DNA of 15,094 bases, taken from positions 1 to 15,094 of the forward strand of contig USAT01000041.1 of NCBI GenBank assembly GCA_900552725.1. The letters run 5' to 3'. The position numbers and the translations under genes were made by a program. Below are positions 6,120-13,490 of this stretch, piece by piece (position 1 is the stretch's first letter; every line of letters begins with the position of its first letter). Source of the stretch: an uncultured Eubacteriales bacterium. GTDB lineage: Bacteria; Bacillota; Clostridia; Oscillospirales; Oscillospiraceae. A model generated the notes under the pieces. That model did no database searches. It was given only the letters and a program-made list of their open reading frames with translations, and had not been told where the DNA came from.

Positions 6120-7147
6120 CGCGCACCTGCCAGTTCCATCAGGAACAGCTTCAGCTCCGCCTCGCTGTCCATGCCCCGCTCACTCTTCATGCGGCGGTCC
6201 AGCTTCTGGCAGCGGATGACGGCGGTGCTGCACCAGTCGTGATCCACCTTTTTCGCCGCCTGCATCAGCAGCTTGGCGGGATAGTCGCTGCTCATGCCCC
6301 AGAGCTGCTTCAGCCAGAAGCGGTCCTTCCCGCTGTCCAGGGCCATGCGGGCGGTGTACAGCCGCCGCAGCTCCTTGCCCAGGGCTGCCAGGATCATGAT
6401 GGGCTCCGTCTGCATCCGCAGCAGGTCGGCCAGCACACGGGCCGCCTCGTCATATTTCCCCGCCGTGACGCAGTTGGTCATGTCGAACACCCGGGCGTCC
6501 AACACTGGGTCGGCCACCGCGTTGATGTCGTCGATGGTGATGCGCTCCTGCCTGGCATAGGCGGCGATCTTCTCGATCTCCGGCACCAGCTCCGTCATCA
6601 GCGTGCCGCAGGTGAACAGCAGGTGGTCGGCGGTGATGGGGTCGATGTCGTGGCCCAGGGCCGTAAAGCGGCGGCGCAGCCAGTTGACCAGCTGGGCGCG
6701 CTCCTGCTGGGCGAACTCCACCGCGCAGACGTATTTGTCCAGCGCGGCGCACAGCTTTTTCATCTTGCCGTCCCGCTTGTATTCCAGTGTGTCGTAAATG
6801 AAGATCAGCGTGCAGTACTCCGGCAGATCCTCCAGCAGGGCGATGAGGGCATTGCGCTGGCCCTCGTCCAGCTTGAACAGATCCATGTCCTCCACCGTCA
6901 CCAGCGTGTGCTGGGCCATCATGGGCATGGCCTCCACCACCTCGGTCAGGGTCTGCACCGTCAGGCCCTTGCCGCTGAGGTGATGGTCGTTGAACTCCTC
7001 AAACCCCGCCGGGATCAGCAACTGCCGCACCTGCTGCAGATACCGGGCCCGGAGATACGTCTCCTCGCCATAGAAAATGTATGCGTTCTGCAGCTGCTGG
7101 GCCTTCAGGTCGGCCTTCAGCTGGGTAAAGCCCTTATGCTCCGCCAT
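6116..7147 (-). CDS. holA: DNA polymerase III subunit delta
   Basis: Opens the sliding clamp as part of the clamp-loader complex at the replication fork. The 343-aa length and layout fit HolA. The N-terminal AAA+-like domain has YIFYGEETYLRARYLQQV at about 23-40 and LVTVEDMDLFK, without a functional Walker A as expected for delta. The middle domain ends near ITIDDINAV, and the C-terminal helical collar runs from VFDMTNCVTAGKYDEA to the end. The start overlaps the comEC stop by 14 bases and the stop overlaps rnmV by 4. The comEC-holA neighbourhood is common in Firmicutes. Confidence 0.93.
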   Translation of the reverse strand: MAEHKGFTQLKADLKAQQLQNAYIFYGEETYLRARYLQQVRQLLIPAGFEEFNDHHLSGKGLTVQTLTEVVEAMPMMAQHTLVTVEDMDLFKLDEGQRNALIALLEDLPEYCTLIFIYDTLEYKRDGKMKKLCAALDKYVCAVEFAQQERAQLVNWLRRRFTALGHDIDPITADHLLFTCGTLMTELVPEIEKIAAYARQERITIDDINAVADPVLDARVFDMTNCVTAGKYDEAARVLADLLRMQTEPIMILAALGKELRRLYTARMALDSGKDRFWLKQLWGMSSDYPAKLLMQAAKKVDHDWCSTAVIRCQKLDRRMKSERGMDSEAELKLFLMELAGAR

Positions 7148-9422
7148 GTTCTTCTCCTCCGTGAATGGTAATGCTGCCCTCCTGCTCCGTGCAGCGCACC
7201 GCCGCGCCCGCCTCCAGCAGGCGCGCGATGGTCTCCGGCGCGGGATGGCCGTAGCTGTTGCGGCCCACGCTGATGATGGCGATCTCCGGCCGGGTGGCCG
7301 CCAGAAATTCGAAACAGGAGCTGTATTTGGAGCCGTGATGGCCCACCACCAGCACCTCGATATCCGGGATGGGGTACCGGGCGATCAGCGCCCGCTCGGT
7401 ACTGTCCTTCATGTCGCCGGTGATCAGCACGTCAAAGTCATTGGCGCTGCCCAGCACGGACAGCCCCTGCTCGTTCATGTCGCCCTCGCCCACCGGCGGA
7501 TACAGCGTCACGGTGATGTCGCCCACCGTGGTCAGCGTGGTGCGGCGCACCCACACCACCTGAATGCCCCGGCGCTCTGCCAGCGCCAGCAGACGCTCCC
7601 GCACGCCGTATTCGTCCTCCATGTCCGGCAGATACAGGGTGTCCGCCTTCATCCGGGTCAGCAGTGTGTACAGCCCATTGGTGTGGTCGGCGTGGAAATG
7701 GGTCACCACCACCGCCTTCAGACGGTGCAGGCCCATGGCGGAGAGCTGATCCGCCGCCACCGCGCCGGCGTCGATATAGCTGTTGGCGCTTCCGCAGTCC
7801 ACCAGTACCGCCTGGCCGTTGGAGTACAGTGCCACGCTCTCACCCTGGCCCACGTCCAGCACCGTCACGTTCATGTTGCCGGTGTGGTAGATCAGGGTGT
7901 TGCACCAGATGGCCAGCACCAGCGCCAGAAGGGCGGCCGCCGCGGCGTACCAGTACTTCCGCTTCCGCCATCTCTTCACCGCGGCGCACAGGCCGAAGCC
8001 CAGATACGTCCCCGTCAGCCACAGCCGCAGGTAGTGATTGTCGAAATACACCGCGTGGTACCGCCACCGGGTCAGCACATAGGCCAGCCACAGCACCGTG
8101 TGGATCAGGGCGTAGGCAATCCATCCCAGCACCCGCGCCGCCGGAAGCCACGCGAAGCCCACCAGCGTGGTGACGAAGGCCGCCATGAAGCTGTAGCCCG
8201 CCAAAGGCACCGCCAGCAGATTGCCCAGCGGCGACACCAGCGACAGTGTGTTGAAGTAATAGGCCGCCAGCGGCACCGTGCAGATCATGGCGCTGAGGGA
8301 CACCGCCAGATTGGCGCAGCCGAAGGCCAGCATCCGCCGGATGTGCTTGTTCTTCCCCCGATACCAGTCGAAAAACAGGTGATACAGCCGGTCGGACAGC
8401 ACGGCGATGCCGAAGGTAGCGGCAAAGCTCAGCTGCAGACTGATGGACGCGGCGGCGAAGGGGTTGCCCAGCAGGATCACCAGCAGCGCCGTGCCCAGGC
8501 TGGTCAGCGGATCGCTGCCGCGGCGCACCAGCGGCGCCAGCAGCACGAAGCCCTGCATGACGCAGGCCCGCACCACCGACGGCGTCATGCCCACCATGCA
8601 CATATAGAACACCAGCGCCGCGATGGACGCGCCGCAGAACAGCCGCTGCCGGGAGCGAGGGATCAGCAGCCCCAGCAGGGTGATGAGAAAGGCGCAGTGC
8701 AGTCCTGACACCGCGAACAAGTGGGCCAGGCCCGCGCCCCGCATGATGGCGTAATCCTCGTCGGAGATGTCGTATTTGTCGCCGGTCAGCTCGGCGACGA
8801 TCAGGCTCGCCGTCCGCTGGTCGTCCCAGATAGCCCGGATCTTCTCCTGAAAGGCGTGGCCCACCCGCAGGGGCAGCCATCGCAGGCTGCCAGCCTCTCC
8901 GGCCTCCACCGTCAGTTCGCCCCGGTCATACAGCAGGGCGAACACGCCCTTGGCGGTGAAGGTGGTCAGCCGGGTGTCGGCGATCTGACCGGCGTCGTTC
9001 CACTGGGCTGTGCCGGACAGTATATTGCCCGGCTCCAGCGTCAGCAGCGTCTCGTCGCCATACAGCACCGCCTTTGCGCCGGGATGGCCCGCCAGCCGCA
9101 GCGTTACCTTGGCGCCGTAGTCCGTCTCCTGGGGATAGGCGCAGACCACGCCGGAGAAGGGGCCTTCCTGCCCGCACTTGTCCAGCACCGGCTGCTGTAC
9201 CAGATGTTGATAGCCGGTGAAGTACAGCAGCGATACCGCCAGCGACAGGAGCGCCAGTGCGCAGCGCTTGCACCAGCGCCAGCGGCGGCGCAGGCAGAAC
9301 GCGCCCACGGCCAGCACCAGCGAGACGGCGGCCGCCGTCAGCCACCAGCCGCCCTGGGGAACCAGAACCGCCGCCAGTGTGCCCGCGCCGAAGGAGAAGG
9401 CGGCGATGGCCAGTGCGCGCAT
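7134..9422 (-). CDS. comEC: DNA internalisation competence protein ComEC/Rec2, 762 aa
   Basis: Forms the inner-membrane channel that takes up single-stranded DNA during transformation. Order: an N-terminal membrane and DUF4131-like part (1 to about 190); the Competence domain with many helices and the signature GLAHLFAVSGLH near residue 230; then a metallo-beta-lactamase domain from about 525. The last has THFHADH (His575, His577, Asp579, His580), Asp670 in GDMKDS and VVGHHGS (His695, His696), so the nuclease-like metal site looks intact. The start at 9422 is chosen for its AGGGGGAG site. A longer frame upstream would begin before the promoter at 9460-9488 and would overlap the divergent tetR gene. 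It is first in the comEC-holA-rnmV operon. No other uptake gene is seen here. Confidence 0.93.
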   Translation of the reverse strand: MRALAIAAFSFGAGTLAAVLVPQGGWWLTAAAVSLVLAVGAFCLRRRWRWCKRCALALLSLAVSLLYFTGYQHLVQQPVLDKCGQEGPFSGVVCAYPQETDYGAKVTLRLAGHPGAKAVLYGDETLLTLEPGNILSGTAQWNDAGQIADTRLTTFTAKGVFALLYDRGELTVEAGEAGSLRWLPLRVGHAFQEKIRAIWDDQRTASLIVAELTGDKYDISDEDYAIMRGAGLAHLFAVSGLHCAFLITLLGLLIPRSRQRLFCGASIAALVFYMCMVGMTPSVVRACVMQGFVLLAPLVRRGSDPLTSLGTALLVILLGNPFAAASISLQLSFAATFGIAVLSDRLYHLFFDWYRGKNKHIRRMLAFGCANLAVSLSAMICTVPLAAYYFNTLSLVSPLGNLLAVPLAGYSFMAAFVTTLVGFAWLPAARVLGWIAYALIHTVLWLAYVLTRWRYHAVYFDNHYLRLWLTGTYLGFGLCAAVKRWRKRKYWYAAAAALLALVLAIWCNTLIYHTGNMNVTVLDVGQGESVALYSNGQAVLVDCGSANSYIDAGAVAADQLSAMGLHRLKAVVVTHFHADHTNGLYTLLTRMKADTLYLPDMEDEYGVRERLLALAERRGIQVVWVRRTTLTTVGDITVTLYPPVGEGDMNEQGLSVLGSANDFDVLITGDMKDSTERALIARYPIPDIEVLVVGHHGSKYSSCFEFLAATRPEIAIISVGRNSYGHPAPETIARLLEAGAAVRCTEQEGSITIHGGEEHGGA

Positions 9423-9459
9423 ATGCCGTCTCCCCCTTTCGACGATGGTCATTTTCTTT

Positions 9460-9488
9460 ATTATACCAAATTTTCCGCCCGCGGGCAA
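9460..9488 (-). promoter_or_regulatory. Promoter of the comEC-holA-rnmV operon
   Basis: On the minus strand, TTGCCC (9488-9483), a 17-base spacer and a perfect TATAAT (9465-9460) lie about 38 bases upstream of the comEC ATG. It is divergent from, and about 75 bases from, the tetR promoter. Confidence 0.75.
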
Positions 9489-9563
9489 CAGGAAGAACCG
9501 GGCAGGTGGAAGAATGGCGCGCTCCCGCTTGGTGAAAGGCCGAAATTTATTTTCCGCGCCCTC

Positions 9564-9592
9564 TTGACAGGAGGGATCGTTTGTCTTATAAT
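9564..9592 (+). promoter_or_regulatory. Consensus promoter of the tetR operon
   Basis: TTGACA (9564-9569), exactly 17 bases, TATAAT (9587-9592): both boxes match the sigma-A consensus perfectly. A promoter this strong with an operator on its -10 suggests high output once the repressor leaves. Confidence 0.9.
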
Positions 9593-9606
9593 AACGCATC
9601 GTTATT
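9590..9606. promoter_or_regulatory. Probable TetR operator, perfect inverted repeat
   Basis: AATAACGCATCGTTATT has 7-base arms around CAT and covers the end of the -10 box and the expected transcription start. A looser related repeat (AATAATGTTATGTTATT, 9606-9622) follows directly. TetR-family proteins typically bind such sites and repress their own operon, so binding by the adjacent product is inferred. Confidence 0.75.
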
Positions 9607-9638
9607 AATAATGTTATGTTATTTTTTGGGGTGATGAC

Positions 9639-10244
9639 ATGCCTGCTGCAAAAAAGATCTCCAGGGACAGGATCCTTGACGCCGCTGTCCAGGTGCTGCG
9701 TGACGGCGGCTTTTCCGCCATCAATGCCCGCAGCGTCGCCCGGAAATTGGGCTGCTCCACCCAGCCCATCTATCTGTCCTTTCGGAACATGGACGAGCTG
9801 AAGGCCGCGCTGACGGAGCGGGCCATCGGGATGCACACCCAGCGGGTGCGGGATTCGCTGCGGGCCCATGAGGGGAACGACAGCCGTTACAGCAGCTATG
9901 GGATGGGGTTCGTTAAATTCGCGGCGGAGGAAAAGCAGCTGTTCCGCTGGCTCTATCTGGAGGGGGAGCAGCTGGGGCCGTATCAGAACGACGTGCTGCT
10001 GCCGGAGGTCATCGATGTGATCGTGGAGGAATTCGGTTACAGCCAGGAGGTGGCCCGCCGCTTCCATCAGGACATGATCTACTTTTCTTACGGCCTGGCC
10101 ATTCTGGCCAACACCGACCATCTGCGCCTGACGGAGACGGAACTGCGCGAGGCCTTCCGGCGGGAGTTCCGCGCCTTGATCGCCATCTACGGCAAGCCCA
10201 CAAAGATGCCGCCCTTTGCCGAGAAAGCGGGTGTGGTGCTGTGA
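9639..10244 (+). CDS. TetR/AcrR-family transcriptional regulator, 201 aa
   Basis: Ligand-responsive repressor. The N-terminal helix-turn-helix covers about residues 8-55: ISRDRILDAAVQVLRDGGFS, then the recognition region INARSVARKLGCSTQPIYLSF. The rest is a helical ligand-binding and dimerisation domain with no family-specific signature that I can read, so the ligand is unknown. The start has a GGGGTG ribosome site and lies 46 bases after the -10 box. The inverted repeat at 9590-9606 in its own promoter points to autorepression. The next gene begins inside its stop codon (GTGA), so the membrane protein and hydrolase are probably under its control. Confidence 0.9.
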   Translation: MPAAKKISRDRILDAAVQVLRDGGFSAINARSVARKLGCSTQPIYLSFRNMDELKAALTERAIGMHTQRVRDSLRAHEGNDSRYSSYGMGFVKFAAEEKQLFRWLYLEGEQLGPYQNDVLLPEVIDVIVEEFGYSQEVARRFHQDMIYFSYGLAILANTDHLRLTETELREAFRREFRALIAIYGKPTKMPPFAEKAGVVL

Positions 10245-10714
10245 ATCTGACGGTATCCTTCTCCTGGGCCGGGCTGGTGGTCTTCGCCCTGCCCATGCTG
10301 ATCAACATCGCCTATGTCCTCTTTCCACCGGTGGAAAAAACGGAGCCCGCGGCGGTCACCCGCTGGGTGGAACTGGTGGAGCAGGGCAGCCGCATGGCGT
10401 ATCTGCTGGCGGTGGTGCTGCTGGTGAGCCGTCAGCCGCTGGCACTGCGCAGCGTATGGCTGTATCTGGCCGGCGGGTTTCTGGCGCTGTACTATGCCGT
10501 CTGGCTCCGCTATTTCGCGGGCGGGCGGAAAACGGAGCTGCTACGCCGGGCGTTTCTTCTTGTCCCGCTGCCGCTGGCGGTGTTTCCGGTGCTGTATTAC
10601 CTGTGCGCCGCCATCTGGCTGCACAATGTCCCGGCAGTGATCATAATGCTGATCTTCGACGCGGCGCATATCACGGTGTCGCTGCAATCATTCAGAAAAG
10701 AGGAAAACAGATGA
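10241..10714 (+). CDS. Small integral membrane protein of unknown function, 157 aa
   Basis: I do not recognise a named family. Hydropathy suggests five membrane helices at about residues 7-28, 50-66, 72-92, 103-122 and 127-148, joined by short basic loops (RYFAGGRKTELLRR near 90-103) and ending in a charged tail SFRKEENR. The start is a GTG overlapping the TetR stop (GTGA) with only a weak ribosome site, so it probably depends on translational coupling. Its stop overlaps the start of the hydrolase gene (ATGA). Position suggests a transporter-like or sensing role in the TetR regulon, but nothing in the sequence shows it. Confidence 0.8.
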   Translation: MNLTVSFSWAGLVVFALPMLINIAYVLFPPVEKTEPAAVTRWVELVEQGSRMAYLLAVVLLVSRQPLALRSVWLYLAGGFLALYYAVWLRYFAGGRKTELLRRAFLLVPLPLAVFPVLYYLCAAIWLHNVPAVIIMLIFDAAHITVSLQSFRKEENR

Positions 10715-11316
10715 AAGAACGGATCGTATACGTCCACGGAAAGGGCGGCTCGGCGGAGGAAGCCGAACATTACAAGCCCCTGTTCCCGGACAGCGAAGTT
10801 ATTGGCTTTGACTACCGCGCCCGGACACCCTGGGAGGCCGCGGAGGAGTTCTCCACGTTTTTCGCGCAGCAGCGGCAGGGCTGCGGCTCCCTCACGCTGA
10901 TCGCCAACAGCATCGGCGCGTTTTTTGCGCTGTCCTCACTGGATGAGACGCTGGTGGACAGGGCGTATTTCATTTCACCGGTGGTGGATATGGAGAAGCT
11001 CATCGGCGACATGATGCGGTGGACCAACGTGACGGAGCGGGAGCTTGCGGAAAAGGGAGAGATCCCCACGGCCCTCGGCGAGACGCTGTCGTGGGATTAT
11101 CTTTGCTATGTGCGGGCGCATCCCGTCTCATGGCAGGTGCCTACCCATATTCTGTACGGAGAGCACGATAACCTAACCTCCATTGAGACCATATCGGCCT
11201 TTGCGGAAAGAAACGGCGCGGCGCTGACCGTCATGCCGGGCGGGGAGCATTGGTTCCACACGGAGGATCAGATGCGGTTTTTGGATGATTGGATCATACA
11301 CGCGCGGGCAATATAG
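10711..11316 (+). CDS. Alpha/beta hydrolase, 201 aa
   Basis: Small serine hydrolase of the alpha/beta fold. It starts with MKERIVYVHGKGGS, the usual first strand and oxyanion loop. The nucleophile elbow is LTLIANSIGAFFAL with Ser67, where the first Gly of GxSxG is replaced by Ala. The acid is Asp153 in LYGEHDN and the base is His180 in GGEHWFH. No signal peptide is seen, so it is cytosolic. The ATG at 10711 has AGAGGAAA upstream and overlaps the membrane-protein stop; an in-frame upstream extension to 10216 merely reads through the other genes. Substrate is unknown, but position makes it part of the TetR-controlled operon. Confidence 0.88.
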   Translation: MKERIVYVHGKGGSAEEAEHYKPLFPDSEVIGFDYRARTPWEAAEEFSTFFAQQRQGCGSLTLIANSIGAFFALSSLDETLVDRAYFISPVVDMEKLIGDMMRWTNVTERELAEKGEIPTALGETLSWDYLCYVRAHPVSWQVPTHILYGEHDNLTSIETISAFAERNGAALTVMPGGEHWFHTEDQMRFLDDWIIHARAI

Positions 11317-11355
11317 AAGCACCTGCGCCGCGATATAGGAAAGAAGAGATGTTTT

Positions 11356-12021
11356 ATGAAGGTTGAGATCAAAACAGAGAGACTGACGCTGCGGCCCATG
11401 TCCGACGGCGCCCTCGAGGCGCTGATGGAGCGCACGGACTCCGACGAGCTGCGGAGTGCCTACGGGGAGATGCTGGACGGCTGCAGGCGGGATCCGGAGA
11501 ACCGGATCTGGTACGCGCCGTGGGAAATGGTGCGGAACGACGGCGGAGAATCCATCGGCGACGTGGACTTCAAGGGCCCCGCTAGGAACCACGCGGTAGA
11601 GATCGGTTACGGTGTGCAGCCGGAGTATGAGGGCCGCGGCTACACCACCGAGGCGGTACAGGCCATGACCCGATGGGCGTTCAGCCAGAAGGACGTGGTG
11701 TTCGTGGAGGCGGAGACCGATCCGGGCAATAAGGCGTCCCAGCGTATTTTGGAGAAGTGCGGCTTCGTGCCGGATGGAACGATGGGGGAGGAGGGCCCGC
11801 GCTTCGTGCTGGAGAGCCCGATGACCAACCAGACGCCCATCTATATGCTGTTCGGCATCGCCATCGGTATGTCCATCGGGCAGATGCGCGGCCAGATGCT
11901 TTGGGGGATGGCGCTCGGTATCGGCCTTGGCGTGCTTGCCGGTGCGCTGCTGGACGGCTCCGCGAAGAAGAACTGTGAGACTTTGCGTCAGCAGCGGACG
12001 AGCGGGAAACCACAGATATAA
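11356..12021 (+). CDS. GNAT acetyltransferase with a C-terminal glycine-rich membrane segment, 221 aa
   Basis: Residues 1 to about 152 form a complete RimJ/RimL-like GNAT domain: IKTERLTLRPMSD at the start, VEIGYGVQPEYEGRGYTTEA as the acetyl-CoA loop, and NKASQRILEKCGF as the last helix. Residues 156-205 are different: IYMLFGIAIGMSIGQ, then MLWGMALGIGLGVLAGALL, two short hydrophobic stretches with Gly/Ala every four residues like a glycine zipper. A basic tail follows. Either the enzyme is membrane-anchored, or the last 66 residues are also made separately: an ATG at 11821 is preceded by GGAGAG at good spacing. The gene lies 39 bases after the hydrolase and has a ribosome site (AAGAAGAG). Substrate unknown. 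Confidence 0.85.
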   Translation: MKVEIKTERLTLRPMSDGALEALMERTDSDELRSAYGEMLDGCRRDPENRIWYAPWEMVRNDGGESIGDVDFKGPARNHAVEIGYGVQPEYEGRGYTTEAVQAMTRWAFSQKDVVFVEAETDPGNKASQRILEKCGFVPDGTMGEEGPRFVLESPMTNQTPIYMLFGIAIGMSIGQMRGQMLWGMALGIGLGVLAGALLDGSAKKNCETLRQQRTSGKPQI

Positions 12022-12059
12022 AAAGTGCCGCAAGCCCTTTTTGAGGCTTGCGGTACTTT
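12022..12059 (-). terminator. Terminator hairpin, originally of the tRNA-Arg gene
   Basis: AAAGTGCCGCAAGCC (12022-12036) pairs with GGCTTGCGGTACTTT (12045-12059), 15 bp with one G-T. On the minus strand the stem directly follows the CCA end of the tRNA fragment and runs into a T-rich tail (CTTTTTATAT), so it was the tRNA terminator. On the plus strand it starts right after the GNAT stop codon and may end that transcript too, though its T tract is poor there. Confidence 0.85.
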
Positions 12060-12103
12060 GGCACCCCCGGCCAGACTCTAACTGGCGGCCTGCCGCTTAG
12101 GAG
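12059..12103 (-). tRNA. 3' fragment of a tRNA-Arg(CCT) gene, likely attachment site
   Basis: On the minus strand the sequence gives, with exact canonical spacing: anticodon loop CTCCTAA (anticodon CCT, 12101-12099), 3' anticodon stem GCGGC, variable loop AGGCC, T stem GCCAG/CTGGC, T loop TTAGAGT, acceptor strand CGGGGGT, discriminator G and CCA (12061-12059). The 5' half is missing: upstream bases CGTGA do not pair with GCGGC, and no D arm follows. The T loop has A in place of the near-invariant C56, a sign of decay. It is therefore not a working tRNA. Homology stopping at the anticodon loop is typical of a tyrosine-integrase crossover in a tRNA gene. This piece would be the displaced 3' end, with the element to its right. 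Confidence 0.85.
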
Positions 12104-12353
12104 TCACGATTATAACTTATACGTCGTCAATCGTAGTCCTTCACGACTCTCGTAGTACACCGAATTACACAGTCTTCAGGGGAGCAATCTCTTCATTCAG
12201 CATTGTTGATACTCCGCTATATCTGCTGGTATTTCGTAGTGCAATTAGCAAAATGTTAGCAGTTTTACAGAGGAGTCAAAATCTAAATCAGTTGGTTCGA
12301 TTTTGAATTATAGCATAGAACCATCGTGAATGGAAGTATTTTTGGAGGTTTCC
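12104..12353. other. Noncoding element end with short direct and inverted repeats
   Basis: About 250 bases, visibly richer in A/T than the DNA to the left. TCGTAGT occurs three times (12131, 12150, 12234), and TCAAAATC/GATTTTGA form an 8-bp inverted repeat around 15 bases (12276-12283/12299-12306) just before the next gene. Such repeats next to an attachment site could be arm sites for an integrase or excision factor, or an operator for the following genes. Both are inferences. I see no clear promoter. Confidence 0.45.
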
Positions 12354-13490
12354 ATGTCAGAATATACACTTGAGATCAAACAGATTGTAGATTATCCACG
12401 ATGTCGGATCTACCGACAGTTCGTGCAAGCCTTGATAGCAGACCGGAGCATTCGCGTGAGCGGAGGCTCCGGTCTTTTTTATTTTGTCGTTCTCTGCGCC
12501 TATGCAAACTTCCGCACCTCATACAAGCGCATTGATGGCATCAGCTACACCATCTACCCCGGCGAATGGATCATGTCCGTAGAGGAGCTGTCCCGGTATT
12601 TCCGCACGCGCTTCCACCGCCAGGCCTTAATCGCATTGGAGGGACTGCAAAAGAAAGGACTTATCAGCTTTCTCGTTCTCGGACATGGCAAGCTGGTTAA
12701 ATTCAAGATTCGTGGCTGGCGACGTCACAATACGATCCTCGACTACAATGCACCCTGCCAGAAGGATACCGGCTTTTTCTTCTTCCCGGTCTCCACGGCC
12801 ACAGAGCTGGTCAGCGCCGGACATTGCTCGGAGATGGATGCCGTGCTGGATCTGTGGCTGAACACGGTCTATAACGATCCGCAGGTCCTTGGCTCAGACG
12901 TGGGGCCAGTGGTCTATCTCCGTAATGGTACAGGCTGTCCGCTGGTCAGCTATGCGGAACTGGCATCCCGCTGGGGCATCTCTAAGGCAACTGCTGGCCG
13001 ATACCTCAAGCGAATGGCTGAGCGAGGCTATCTGCAACTGGTAGCCTTCTCCGGCACACACGGCACCACGATCTATCTCCAAAACTACCTCTCTACCATG
13101 TTCCAGATCTCTGACATCGTGGTGGACAAGGAAGAGATCGCCATGAGCCTTGGCATCAAGCTGGAGCTTCAGGAGGAAACCGCCCTGACCACGACGGTAA
13201 CAAGCGGTTCAAATGAGACCGGTAGCGTTTCAGAAATGAACTGCCATCGGATCGAGCGTAAGATGAGGGAAATCCTTGTGGCACAAGGGCTGCCATGTGC
13301 GTCATGCCCTAAATCCAAATATATGTTATTACCATTATCCGACGACTGCGAGGTTACGATAGAAGGGGTGCCCCCGCTGCACCGGTGGCTTCAGCTGGTG
13401 GTCACCTGCGGTGACGCTCAGGAAGTCTATCACTTTGAACTCAGATTGCACCCGACCGGGATGCGCGGCGATAAGGAGGCCGAACGATGA
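12354..13490 (+). CDS. Mobile-element-type protein with two winged-helix domains, 378 aa
   Basis: It resembles, from memory, uncharacterised proteins carried by Clostridia integrative elements (start MSEYTLEIKQIVDYPRCRIY). A first winged helix lies at about 65-125 (YPGEWIMSVEELSRYFRT to KLVKFKIRGW) and resembles N-terminal domains of phage or plasmid replication proteins. A second lies at about 200-250 (SYAELASRWGISKATAGRYL, then KRMAERGYLQLVAF). The C-terminal part has CASC but no clear metal site. It probably binds DNA, as a regulator or replication factor. The ATG at 12354 is chosen over 12330 because GGAGG lies 5 bases before it and the family resemblance begins there. The stop overlaps the next start (ATGA). 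A terminator-like hairpin lies within codons 29-43. Confidence 0.8.
   Translation: MSEYTLEIKQIVDYPRCRIYRQFVQALIADRSIRVSGGSGLFYFVVLCAYANFRTSYKRIDGISYTIYPGEWIMSVEELSRYFRTRFHRQALIALEGLQKKGLISFLVLGHGKLVKFKIRGWRRHNTILDYNAPCQKDTGFFFFPVSTATELVSAGHCSEMDAVLDLWLNTVYNDPQVLGSDVGPVVYLRNGTGCPLVSYAELASRWGISKATAGRYLKRMAERGYLQLVAFSGTHGTTIYLQNYLSTMFQISDIVVDKEEIAMSLGIKLELQEETALTTTVTSGSNETGSVSEMNCHRIERKMREILVAQGLPCASCPKSKYMLLPLSDDCEVTIEGVPPLHRWLQLVVTCGDAQEVYHFELRLHPTGMRGDKEAER
12440..12480 (+). terminator. Intrinsic-terminator-like hairpin inside the coding region
   Basis: AGACCGGAGC (12440-12449) pairs perfectly with GCTCCGGTCT (12466-12475) over a 16-base loop, and the stem ends in a run of six T (12475-12480) followed by ATTTT. 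By appearance it is a textbook intrinsic terminator about 90 bases into the gene, in sense orientation. It may limit transcription of the downstream part unless translation prevents folding. A chance effect of the encoded Arg, Ser and Gly residues is possible. Confidence 0.6.

Noticed and set aside
7077..8708. Plus-strand 543-aa open frame, rich in His, Gln and Arg
   Set aside because: It lies antisense to comEC, and its composition is that of an opposite-strand shadow in GC-rich DNA.
9423..10121. N-terminal extension of comEC to 995 aa
   Set aside because: The extra part is antisense to the TetR gene and precedes the comEC promoter; the ATG at 9422 has a strong ribosome site.
10216..10710. 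N-terminal extension of the alpha/beta hydrolase to 366 aa
   Set aside because: It overlaps the membrane protein in another frame with Gly/Ala/Arg-rich shadow sequence; the ATG at 10711 starts the conserved fold.
12354..13490. Calling the winged-helix protein a plasmid replication initiator (RepA type)
   Set aside because: Winged helices alone do not show this; no origin-like iterons are next to it, so only a DNA-binding role is claimed.
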